Shown in pieces: positions 53,310-61,042 of a stretch of DNA of 64,000 nt. The translations under genes were made by a program, and so were the position numbers. Position 1 is the stretch's first letter. Every line of letters begins with the position of its first letter. The DNA comes from SIG450 sp045658425. GTDB taxonomy: Bacteria > Bacillota > Clostridia > UMGS1840 > HGM11507. The stretch spans positions 5,335 through 69,334 of the forward strand of contig JAZOVB010000172.1 of the NCBI GenBank assembly GCA_045658425.1. The letters are read 5' to 3'. A model generated the notes under the pieces. That model had not been told where the DNA came from. It did not search any database and saw nothing but the letters and a program-made list of their open reading frames with translations.

Positions 53310-55742
53310 ATGGAATTTGATATAAAAGGCATGAGCTGTGCCGCGTGTTCCAAAAGAATTGAAGATGCAGTAAATAAAATACCGGCAGTAGAAACCTGCT
53401 CGGTTAATCTTATAACAAATTCTATGACTGTATCCGGTAATGTGGAAACCTGCGAAATCATAAAAGCAGTTGAAAATGCAGGATATGAAGCATCTTTAAA
53501 AGGTGAAATTAAAAAAGAAGTTAAAGAATATGATGAGAGCTATGAAATTAAAAAAAGAATTCTGGTATCGTTAATTTTTTTAGTACCTCTTATGTACATG
53601 TCAATGGGGTATAATATGTTTTCCTGTCCCCTGCCGTATTTTTTAAAAACAAACCCTATTGCAATAGCTTTAACACAATTTGTTATTTCCTCTGTAATTT
53701 TAATGATAAATAAAAAATTCTTTATCAGCGGATTTAAAGGGCTTATTCGAAAAGCTCCCAATATGGACACTTTGGTTGCCATTGGTTCCTCCGCTTCTTT
53801 TGTTTACAGTACTTGGCAGATTTTCTATATGAGTTCTCTTTATATATCGGGAGATTTCACAACTGCAAATAAACTTCTTCACAATTTATATTTTGAATCA
53901 GCTGCTATGATTCTTGTTTTAATATCCGTCGGAAAAATGCTTGAATCCCGTTCAAAGAAAAAAACACTTGATGCAATTAACTCTTTAAATAAGCTTACAC
54001 CAAAAACCGCAGTAATTATAGAAGACGGAAAAGAAACCACCATACCAATAAGTGATATGAAAAAAGGTCATATATTCGTTGTAAGGCCGGGAGAAAGTAT
54101 TCCTGCTGACGGTGTAATAACAGAAGGTTTTACTTCAGTCAATGAATCTGCACTTACCGGAGAAAGTATCCCGATAGATAAAATTTCAGGAGATTCAGTT
54201 TCTCAGGCAACAGTCAATCTTTCAGGATTTATTAAATGTAAAGCTGTAATGGTCGGCGAAGAAACACTCTTTTCTCAAATTATTAAAGCTGTTAATGATT
54301 CAGCAGGTACTAAAGCCCCAATCGCAAGAGTTGCCGACAAAATATCAGGTATTTTCGTTCCTTTTATCCTTGCCATTTCTTTAATAACATTTATAATATG
54401 GCTAATACTTGATATGGAATTTTCCTTTGCTTTAACAAGAGCAATATCCGTTCTGGTAATAAGTTGCCCTTGTGCATTGGGACTTGCAACACCGGTAGCA
54501 ATCACAGTGGGATGCGGAATGGGTGCAAAAATGGGAATACTTTTTAAAAATGCCCAGGCCCTTGAATACACCGGGAAAATTAAAACGGTAGCTTTTGATA
54601 AAACAGGCACTCTCACCAAAGGTAAACCTAAAGTCACAGACATTATTACTTTTGATATTGAAGAGGAAAAGCTTCTTTCTTATGCCTATTCCCTTGAAAT
54701 AAAAAGTGAACATCCTTATGCAAAAGCCATCTGTATGTATGCAAAGGAAAAAAATACGGGCTTAATAAGCTCTGAAAATTTTGAAATGTTACCCGGAAGC
54801 GGTGTAAAAGCAACCATAAACAATGAAACTGTATACGGAGGAAGCTTTAAATTCATTTCACAAAAAACTGATATTGACAATAATAAAAAAGAACTTGTTT
54901 CTGCATTGGCAGATGCAGGAAAAACGCCTCTGTTTTTTATAAAAGAAAATAAACTGTTAGGAATTATTGCAGTTCAGGATGAACTAAGACAAGAGAGCAT
55001 CTGTGCAATAAAGGAACTTAAAAAGTTCGGTATTAAAACAGTTATAATAACAGGCGATAATGAAAAAACTGCAACGGTAATAAAAAACAAGGTAATGACA
55101 GACAGTGTTTATTCAGAAGTTCTTCCCACTAAGAAAGCAGAAATCATCAGAGAGCTTTCAAAAGATGGAAAAATTGCTATGGTAGGAGACGGTATAAATG
55201 ATGCTCCCGCCCTTATGGCAGCCGATGTGGGAATTGCCATAGGAACAGGAACGGATATAGCTATTGACTCTTCAGATGTCTTATTAATAAATAACAACCT
55301 CACAAATATTATTAAGCTTATAAAACTAAGCAGAAAAACGCTTAAAATTATATACGAAAATCTGTTTTGGGCATTTATTTATAATATACTTGGAATTCCT
55401 CTTGCCGCAGGAGTATTTATTCCTATAACAGGATGGGAATTAACTCCTATGTTCGGAGCAATGGCAATGAGTATTTCCAGTGTTACAGTTGTTACAAATG
55501 CATTAAGAATATATAATAATAAAAAGGAGAAAAAGAAAATGGAAATCACAATGAAAATTGAAGGTATGATGTGTATGCACTGTGAAGCAAGAGTAAAAAA
55601 AGTTCTCGAAGCTTATGACGGAGTAACGGAAGCTATCGTAAGCCACGAAAAAAACCTTGCAACCATAAAAGCAGATAAGGATATTCCTTTTGAAACGCTT
55701 AAAGCCATTGTTGAGAATGAGGGCTATAAGGTAATTGACTAA
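53310..55742 (+). CDS. copA: Copper-exporting P1B ATPase CopA with extra C-terminal HMA domain
   Basis: An 810-residue ATPase that pumps Cu+ out of the cell. The N-terminal HMA domain has MSCAACS (Cys10, Cys13). Eight membrane helices follow; the metal site is SCPCALG at 385-391, the phosphorylated Asp is D430 in DKTGT, LTGES is the A-domain motif and MVGDGINDAPAL the hinge. The last 67 residues form a second HMA domain with MCMHC (Cys755, Cys758). This C-terminal domain has its own SD and ATG (see separate entry), which is unusual: in most Firmicutes a separate copZ follows copA. GAGGTG precedes the ATG. Confidence 0.94.
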   Translation: MEFDIKGMSCAACSKRIEDAVNKIPAVETCSVNLITNSMTVSGNVETCEIIKAVENAGYEASLKGEIKKEVKEYDESYEIKKRILVSLIFLVPLMYMSMGYNMFSCPLPYFLKTNPIAIALTQFVISSVILMINKKFFISGFKGLIRKAPNMDTLVAIGSSASFVYSTWQIFYMSSLYISGDFTTANKLLHNLYFESAAMILVLISVGKMLESRSKKKTLDAINSLNKLTPKTAVIIEDGKETTIPISDMKKGHIFVVRPGESIPADGVITEGFTSVNESALTGESIPIDKISGDSVSQATVNLSGFIKCKAVMVGEETLFSQIIKAVNDSAGTKAPIARVADKISGIFVPFILAISLITFIIWLILDMEFSFALTRAISVLVISCPCALGLATPVAITVGCGMGAKMGILFKNAQALEYTGKIKTVAFDKTGTLTKGKPKVTDIITFDIEEEKLLSYAYSLEIKSEHPYAKAICMYAKEKNTGLISSENFEMLPGSGVKATINNETVYGGSFKFISQKTDIDNNKKELVSALADAGKTPLFFIKENKLLGIIAVQDELRQESICAIKELKKFGIKTVIITGDNEKTATVIKNKVMTDSVYSEVLPTKKAEIIRELSKDGKIAMVGDGINDAPALMAADVGIAIGTGTDIAIDSSDVLLINNNLTNIIKLIKLSRKTLKIIYENLFWAFIYNILGIPLAAGVFIPITGWELTPMFGAMAMSISSVTVVTNALRIYNNKKEKKKMEITMKIEGMMCMHCEARVKKVLEAYDGVTEAIVSHEKNLATIKADKDIPFETLKAIVENEGYKVID
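55526..55541 (+). promoter_or_regulatory. Internal SD and ATG within copA
   Basis: GGAG at 55526-55529 lies 9 nt before an in-frame ATG at 55539, in a stretch of A-rich codons encoding a Lys-rich linker. Confidence 0.6.
55539..55742 (+). CDS. copZ: Nested CopZ-like copper chaperone (in-frame internal start in copA)
   Basis: The last 67 codons of copA could be translated alone as a small HMA protein starting MEITMKIEGMMCMHC, with the CxxC copper site at residues 12-15 of the short form and the compact beta-alpha fold of CopZ. A free CopZ would carry Cu+ to CopA in the cytoplasm. The preceding linker is rich in Lys and has a near-ideal SD. That internal initiation happens is an inference from the SD and spacing. 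Confidence 0.5.
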   Translation: MEITMKIEGMMCMHCEARVKKVLEAYDGVTEAIVSHEKNLATIKADKDIPFETLKAIVENEGYKVID

Positions 55743-55753
55743 TATTTTTACAA

Positions 55754-55784
55754 AATATGCACCCTGAAAAACAGGGTGCATATT
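55754..55784. terminator. Hairpin between convergent copA and ROK genes
   Basis: AATATGCACCCTG and CAGGGTGCATATT pair over 13 bp. U-runs after the stem are short, so it may be a weak terminator. Confidence 0.6.
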
Positions 55785-55794
55785 ACATTTTAAA

Positions 55795-57171
55795 TTATTT
55801 TATTTCAGGTAAACTTGCAGCTGCAACAGACTGACCAACTCTTCTTGAGCTTTCATCAGGAATGTGAAGCTTAATTTTTTCAGCTAATTCAGGGAATTCC
55901 TTATCAAGAACTTCCTGAGCTCTTTCAAGTAAGATTGTTCCGCCTTCACCGGAGGTAACTCTACCCATAATAAGAACGTGCTTAATATCATAGAATTCTG
56001 TGTAGAAAGCAATTGCATAACCAAAGTAAGCACCGATTGTATCGTAGATTGCTTTAGCTCTTTCATCGCCATCCTTCATAAGTCCCTGAACAACCTTTAA
56101 TTTTTCTGCAGGAGACAGATTTTCATCAAGCTCAATACCTGCAAATGGAGCAAGTTTAATAACTCCGTCCTGTGAGAAATATTTAACTCCGCAACCGTAA
56201 TCCCCTGACCATTCATCAACCATTGCATCTTTACTAAAGTCAACAGGAACGAATGCAAGTTCATTTAACCAGCCTGTTATATTTCCCTGCGGGTCAACGT
56301 AACCGCCGGCTTCAGAAGTACCCATAGCAACACCTAAAACGGAGTCGTCATTTAAGTCCATAGCTCCTGCAAGAGCAGTAACATCACCGTCGTTTGCAAC
56401 TTCAATCGGAATATTTTCACCAATTTCCTTTGCAACATCTATGTACATATTTTTAACTTTCTTATCAAAGTCATCATCATTAACCTTTAAGAATAATGAT
56501 GCAACCATTATTCTGTTATCTACATAAACACCGGCACTTGATACACCGATTGCATCAACTCTTGGCATATGCGAAGCAGCTGTTTTCATAGCTTCTAAAA
56601 TTCCCTGGTAGTGGTAATCAGGGTCAGAATTGATTTTAGGGAACCACACAACCTCTTCGGAATATACACTTTCGCCGTCGATAACAGCACTAACCTTTCT
56701 GTCACTTCCACCGGCATCAAAACCGATTCTGCAACCTTCTAAGTGTCTTCCGATAGGAGCTGCAGCAGATTTATCCTTTGGAGCTTTATCAAGAGCACAA
56801 ACAATAACCTCAAAAGGCTTTTCATAAACTCTTTCCATAAAGTGAACATCGAAATCACGAAGACCGCCATCGGTATATGCAGCCTTGATTTTTTCACCTA
56901 CAACATCACTGCCTGCGATATAAATTTTATATCCGCCCGCAACCCATAAAAGAGCTTTTGCCATTCTTTCAACAAATGCAAAGTTTTCTTCATCATGGCC
57001 TGTACCATCTTTAAAAATTCTTGTTTTGTAAGTAACGGTATAGCCCTTGTTTCTTTCAACAGCAATAATAATATCCTGTCCGTTTTCCTTTGTAGCTTCA
57101 CGCATTTCTCTGCAAACTAAAGATAATGGTTGAAACTGAGGATCTAATTTAGCATTAACCTTAAGATTCAT
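55795..57171 (-). CDS. ROK-family sugar kinase with N-terminal extension
   Basis: A 458-residue protein. The first 145 residues are an unidentified alpha/beta domain. From about 150 it has the ROK/hexokinase ATP site RIGFDAGGSDRKVSAV, the catalytic-region VANDGDVTALAGAM and the glycine-rich GVAMGTSEAGGYV. The usual ROK zinc motif CxCGxxGC was not found. Overlap with nagA suggests a role in N-acetyl amino sugar use, for example an N-acetylglucosamine or N-acetylmannosamine kinase. It is minus strand and overlaps nagA by 11 bases. Substrate not determinable. Confidence 0.75.
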   Translation of the reverse strand: MNLKVNAKLDPQFQPLSLVCREMREATKENGQDIIIAVERNKGYTVTYKTRIFKDGTGHDEENFAFVERMAKALLWVAGGYKIYIAGSDVVGEKIKAAYTDGGLRDFDVHFMERVYEKPFEVIVCALDKAPKDKSAAAPIGRHLEGCRIGFDAGGSDRKVSAVIDGESVYSEEVVWFPKINSDPDYHYQGILEAMKTAASHMPRVDAIGVSSAGVYVDNRIMVASLFLKVNDDDFDKKVKNMYIDVAKEIGENIPIEVANDGDVTALAGAMDLNDDSVLGVAMGTSEAGGYVDPQGNITGWLNELAFVPVDFSKDAMVDEWSGDYGCGVKYFSQDGVIKLAPFAGIELDENLSPAEKLKVVQGLMKDGDERAKAIYDTIGAYFGYAIAFYTEFYDIKHVLIMGRVTSGEGGTILLERAQEVLDKEFPELAEKIKLHIPDESSRRVGQSVAAASLPEIK

Positions 57172-58303
57172 ATTTTACATCTCCCTTTTTTATTGTTTTT
57201 ATAACATTAAATTCGTTATCAAGAATTACTAAGTCGGCATCTTTCCCAACTTCGATAGACCCCTTCTTATCTCCTACACCGATTGCATTGGCAGGATTTA
57301 AGGATGCACAATTTACACATTCCCAAAGAGGTATTGCAGAATTGGTATAAACATTCCATACCCCTTTATTAAGCTTAAGAACGCTTCCTGCAACTGTGCC
57401 ATCTTCCAAACGGCAAACAATATCTCTGTATACGATTTTATTCCCGCCAAGTGTATATTCGCCATAAGGTAAACCACCGGCAGGCAGACAGTCGGTAATA
57501 AAGCAAAGTTTTCTGCCTTTCATCTTATATACAAGGTCATAAAGAGCCGGAGAAACGTGAAAAGCATCAACAATAAGTTCGCAAGTTATATCTGAATTAA
57601 GAGCAGCAGTTACAACGCCCGGTGCACGATGAGCAAGTGCTGTCATAGCATTGAAAAGATGGGTTGCATGTCCCACACCGTTACCGATACTTGCCATAGC
57701 GGTTTCATAATCTGCAGATGTATGACCAAGAGACATAAGCACATCGGTTTCCTTGCTGATTTCTCTAATTGCATCAAAGTTCTCAGTATCTTCTTCAGGT
57801 GCAAGAGAAATAATTTTTATAATATCAGAATATTCTTTTACAAATTCTGCATCAGGCTTTAAAATAAATTTAGGGTCCTGAGCTCCTTTTTTGGATTCAC
57901 TGATAAACGGACCTTCGGCGTGAGCACCTAAAATCTCACTGCCTTCCCAGTTTTTACTTTCTTCTTTTAAATCCCTTAAAACTTCTAAAGATTTTTTAAT
58001 AACCTTCATATCAACAGTCATTGTTGTAGGAAGATAAGAAGTAACACCGTTTGCAATTATACCTTTAGAAATAGTTCTGATGCTTTCCTCTTCGCCGTCA
58101 CAAACATCCTTTCCAAGATATCCGTGAATATGCAGGTCAATAAAACCAGGAGTAACATATCCCCCGTTAGCATCAATTACTTCGCAACCCTCGGGAAGTT
58201 TGTCACAAGGTAATATACCTTCAATAACATCCGAGTATAAAACTGCACTGTTTTCAAGGATTCTGTCCTTTAAAACAATCTTACCGTTTACTATTGCTTT
58301 CAT
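57161..58303 (-). CDS. nagA: N-acetylglucosamine-6-phosphate deacetylase
   Basis: A 380-residue amidohydrolase that deacetylates GlcNAc-6-P in amino sugar breakdown and wall recycling. Metal motifs are GFIDLHIHGYLGKD near residue 55, GAHAEGPFIS near 128, GHTSADY near 190 and HLFNAMTALAHR near 215, with the catalytic Asp in FITDCLPAGG. The downstream kinase overlaps it. A promoter lies about 60 bases upstream. Confidence 0.93.
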   Translation of the reverse strand: MKAIVNGKIVLKDRILENSAVLYSDVIEGILPCDKLPEGCEVIDANGGYVTPGFIDLHIHGYLGKDVCDGEEESIRTISKGIIANGVTSYLPTTMTVDMKVIKKSLEVLRDLKEESKNWEGSEILGAHAEGPFISESKKGAQDPKFILKPDAEFVKEYSDIIKIISLAPEEDTENFDAIREISKETDVLMSLGHTSADYETAMASIGNGVGHATHLFNAMTALAHRAPGVVTAALNSDITCELIVDAFHVSPALYDLVYKMKGRKLCFITDCLPAGGLPYGEYTLGGNKIVYRDIVCRLEDGTVAGSVLKLNKGVWNVYTNSAIPLWECVNCASLNPANAIGVGDKKGSIEVGKDADLVILDNEFNVIKTIKKGDVKYES

Positions 58304-58357
58304 ATTTTTCCCCCTCTTTGCATTACTTTATTAAATTAATTAATTAAGTTTTTATAA

Positions 58358-58386
58358 ATTATAACATATTTTTTCAATATATGCAA
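58358..58386 (-). promoter_or_regulatory. Promoter of nagA
   Basis: TTGCAT and TATAAT with a 17-base spacer, about 55 bases before the nagA ATG. Confidence 0.6.
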
Positions 58387-58401
58387 TACTTTATAAAAAA
58401 T

Positions 58402-58695
58402 TTATTCCTCAAAATCAATACAACTTCTTGTTTCGGTATAAGGTCTCACTAAAGTATCTGCAACTTTTACGTGTTCGGGATGTACAGCATATCCTTTAAG
58501 TGCAGCTTCATTTTCAAAAGCTGAATAGAGCATTACATCTACATTTGAAGAAGCAAGAGTATCTGTTTTTACTTCTATTTCAAGAAGACCGGGAACAACT
58601 CCCATTAATCCCTCAAGACCGTTCTTAATCCCCTGCTTCACCTCAGATGTGTTAAATTCATCTTTTAATTTCCATAAAATAATGTGCTTTACCAT
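58402..58695 (-). CDS. Dabb (stress-responsive A/B barrel) domain protein
   Basis: A 97-residue dimeric ferredoxin-like fold protein. It begins MVKHIILWKLKDEF, has LEIEVKTDTLASSNVDVMLYSAFENEAALKGYAVHPEHVKV in the middle, shown here only as the known Dabb pattern (VKHI, then YAVHPEHV), and ends near the domain end. Function in bacteria is unknown. AAGGAG lies before the ATG. It lies between nagA and a truncated flavin reductase. Confidence 0.8.
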   Translation of the reverse strand: MVKHIILWKLKDEFNTSEVKQGIKNGLEGLMGVVPGLLEIEVKTDTLASSNVDVMLYSAFENEAALKGYAVHPEHVKVADTLVRPYTETRSCIDFEE

Positions 58696-58721
58696 ATTTT
58701 TCTCCTTTTATAATTATTTAT

Positions 58722-58841
58722 TTAAATATCTTCATCGATAACAAAATTCACTGCATTCGGTTTTCCGTTCTCGTCATATGTACCGATAATCAACACCGGC
58801 ATCGGATATAAAATAGCTTTAGCTCCAAAATTCTTTCTCAT
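58722..58841 (-). pseudogene. Truncated N-terminus of a flavin reductase-like protein
   Basis: A 39-residue reading frame begins MRKNFGAKAILYPMP, then VLIIGTYDENGKPNAV, which is the conserved start of FMN-binding split-barrel flavin reductases. The normal protein is about 180 residues; this one ends after NFVIDEDI. The rest is absent, so it is a remnant left by a deletion or rearrangement between the Dabb and SANT-like genes. Confidence 0.7.
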
Positions 58842-58861
58842 AGAATTGAATTACCCTTCAT

Positions 58862-59212
58862 TTATTTTATATTTTTTCGCAGAAAATAGGAATCTTCTAT
58901 AAGCCCCAACTTTGCCAATCTCGCCTCTATACTTCCTCTCGATCGCATAAATCTTTTTTGAATTTCAACTATTTTTACCCCTTGGTTAAACAGTTGTCTT
59001 AAAAGCGCATCATCTTCTTCGCTCCATTTCTTGCCGGAATTCTCATATGATTTTGATTTATTCTTGATTTCTCCTGCTTGAAGAAGAGTATAAAGCGCTC
59101 TGACAACATCACCGTTATTGCAAACATGATCTACTGGTAACACTTCACCGGTAACTGGATCAACCCCTTCTGCTAATGCAGAAATAATCTCTTTTGCTCT
59201 TGTAATATCCAT
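58862..59212 (-). CDS. Conserved bacterial protein with Myb/SANT-like helix-turn-helix
   Basis: A 116-residue protein. The N-terminal half, DITRAKEIISALAEGVDPVTGE, is a conserved opening in a family of uncharacterised bacterial proteins. The second half, KWSEEDDALLRQLFNQGVK, then RFMRSRGSIEARLAKLG, resembles a Myb/SANT DNA-binding helix-turn-helix. No catalytic site is evident. It lies 18 bases before the end of the arsC-like gene, which is upstream on the same strand. Confidence 0.65.
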   Translation of the reverse strand: MDITRAKEIISALAEGVDPVTGEVLPVDHVCNNGDVVRALYTLLQAGEIKNKSKSYENSGKKWSEEDDALLRQLFNQGVKIVEIQKRFMRSRGSIEARLAKLGLIEDSYFLRKNIK

Positions 59213-59230
59213 AATTCCTTCTCCTTATAT

Positions 59231-59581
59231 TTATAGTTTTCCGTTCCATTCACTTTCTTTAAATCCAACCAAAACAAAATCTTTACCTATCACAAGCGGA
59301 CGCTTTACAAGCATTCCGTCTGTCGATAGAAGTTTTAACTGTTCTTCTTCAGACATTGTAGTAAGCTTGTCCTTTAATTCCATTGACTTATACAAAAGCC
59401 CGGAAGTGTTAAAGAATTTCTTCAAAGGAAGCCCACTCATTTCGTACCAAGCCGAAAGTTCCTCAAAACTCGGATTATCTTCTTTTATATCACGAAGTTC
59501 ATATTCTATTTTGTTGTCATCAAGCCACTTTTTTGCCTTCTGGCAAGTTGTACATTTGGGGTGACAAATAAATTTAAACAT
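59231..59581 (-). CDS. ArsC/Spx-family protein (arsenate reductase-like)
   Basis: A 116-residue thioredoxin-fold protein with MFKFICHPKCTTCQKAKKWL; the CTTC motif holds the redox cysteine. DIKEDNPSFEELSAW and LVKRPLVIGKDFVLVGF are typical of the YffB/ArsC/Spx group. Whether it reduces arsenate or binds RNA polymerase like Spx is not clear; no ars genes are nearby. I start at 59581, with GAGG 7 nt upstream; the longer frame to 59674 overlaps the neighbouring gene. Confidence 0.82.
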   Translation of the reverse strand: MFKFICHPKCTTCQKAKKWLDDNKIEYELRDIKEDNPSFEELSAWYEMSGLPLKKFFNTSGLLYKSMELKDKLTTMSEEEQLKLLSTDGMLVKRPLVIGKDFVLVGFKESEWNGKL

Positions 59582-59645
59582 AGTTATTCCTCTATCACAA
59601 GTTATAGTTATAGTTGTATTTCTTTTTTCAATCAAAAGATTGCTT

Positions 59646-60230
59646 TTAATTACCAAACTTTGTTCCCAATTCAATTAGGGTTTTCATACTTTCTGGGTTT
59701 TTTATGAGTTCGGGTAGAATTTGCGCTAATAATTGCTGATTGGCTTGTTCTTGGGTAGAAGTGTTTTGCTGATCCTTTTGAGTTTCAAGTGAATTAGCTA
59801 CACTTTGAAGCTGCATCTTTCTCAACATTTCTTCCTCGTGTATTTTTTCAGATAAGCCATTAGGACAATATGCTTGTTTAATATCATCCCAATGAATATT
59901 TTTTAAATTCAAAGCTTTTGCTATTTCTTCAAGAAGTTTTAAGTGCTTGTCGGCTGTATTTGGATTCATTTCTGGCCTTTTAGCAGCTTCGTTTAAGAAG
60001 TCATTATATGCACGTCTAACATTATCATCTTTATAAAATATTACATCTATTGAATTTAAGGCATGGACACTGGGTTCAGCTACAATCCAATATCTGTATG
60101 ACATTAGCGTTTCAAAAATTTTCATCTTACTATTACGTATAGCAACTTTTCCTTGCCACCATATAGTAATTAAAGTCGCCAACAAACCTGATATCAACGC
60201 TGTGGCAACCAACATAATTATTTCACTCAT
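59646..60230 (-). CDS. DUF6680-like membrane-anchored protein
   Basis: A 194-residue protein with one N-terminal membrane helix (about 4-24), then KIFETLMSYRYWI, VHALNSIDVIFYKDDNVRRAYNDF, which match what I recall of DUF6680. A Gln-rich stretch near 140-165 precedes a short C-terminal helix pair. Function unknown. It lies downstream of a restriction-modification pair, 70 bases after the nuclease stop, and may be part of the same accessory island. TTGCTG / TATAAA spaced 18 bases could be its promoter. Confidence 0.55.
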   Translation of the reverse strand: MSEIIMLVATALISGLLATLITIWWQGKVAIRNSKMKIFETLMSYRYWIVAEPSVHALNSIDVIFYKDDNVRRAYNDFLNEAAKRPEMNPNTADKHLKLLEEIAKALNLKNIHWDDIKQAYCPNGLSEKIHEEEMLRKMQLQSVANSLETQKDQQNTSTQEQANQQLLAQILPELIKNPESMKTLIELGTKFGN

Positions 60231-60300
60231 TTAAAATTCCTCCATTCATCGTTTGTAACTTATATTTATAAGTAGTAAAAATTTTTCACAGCAACACAGA

Positions 60301-61041
60301 TTATTTGCCATTATATAATTCGTCATAGAAAGATAATTTAGATTTGTATTCTGATTTCATATTGCTATCAAAATAAACAACTTGAATTCTCTTTTTATCC
60401 CCATCTAGCAGTTCGAATGTAGGTACTTTTGAAAAGTTGAACCTAGTTTTATCAGGATTTTTTCCTGCCTTCAAAACACGCTCCTTGTAGTGCGGCTCTA
60501 ACACACCATTAGGCATACACATAATTGAAATAGTTAAAATATCCAGATTTTCTTTTTCATACAAAATTGTAACGAAATATGAAAGGCATATCTTCTCATC
60601 ATCTTTACCCTCGTTATAAACATACGGCAAAGATGGAACATATGGCCTAAAACCGCCATTTACAGCCATATTCCCTTTATAACTATTTTGGTTTTTGCCA
60701 ACAAATATACTTGTTTTATAATCGCCGATATTATCTGTCTGTACTGTTTTTAAGTCAATATGTATATATGCATCCTCTACTTCAAAAAACAAATCTGCCC
60801 CAACCGGAGATGAATTAGGCTGCCCTATTCCTTTACCATTTAGAAGCGCATAAACAATTCGTTCAGCCCCTACGGCAAAATCAGATATTCCAGATGCGTA
60901 ATATCCATACCAATCGTCTTTGATTTTTTCCTTCGTCTTGAATCCAAGCATCATTTCATCTTCTGCAAACTTTAAAAAATGATAGTATTTCATTAAATAC
61001 TTATATTCCAATTCTTCAACTTGTTTCATTGTGTATTTCAT
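60301..61041 (-). CDS. Putative type II restriction endonuclease, PD-(D/E)xK fold
   Basis: A 246-residue protein, not recognised as a named enzyme. A PD-DxK-like active site is visible: Asp83 in VGADLFFEVEDA and the Asp96-Leu-Lys98 in YIHIDLKTVQ, with Glu60 in a preceding helix (GAERIVYALL). The N-terminal part contains WYGYYASGISDFA. It starts one base after the methyltransferase stop, so the two are co-transcribed and form a modification-restriction unit. Cut site not predictable. Confidence 0.7.
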   Translation of the reverse strand: MKYTMKQVEELEYKYLMKYYHFLKFAEDEMMLGFKTKEKIKDDWYGYYASGISDFAVGAERIVYALLNGKGIGQPNSSPVGADLFFEVEDAYIHIDLKTVQTDNIGDYKTSIFVGKNQNSYKGNMAVNGGFRPYVPSLPYVYNEGKDDEKICLSYFVTILYEKENLDILTISIMCMPNGVLEPHYKERVLKAGKNPDKTRFNFSKVPTFELLDGDKKRIQVVYFDSNMKSEYKSKLSFYDELYNGK

Positions 61042-61042
61042 C

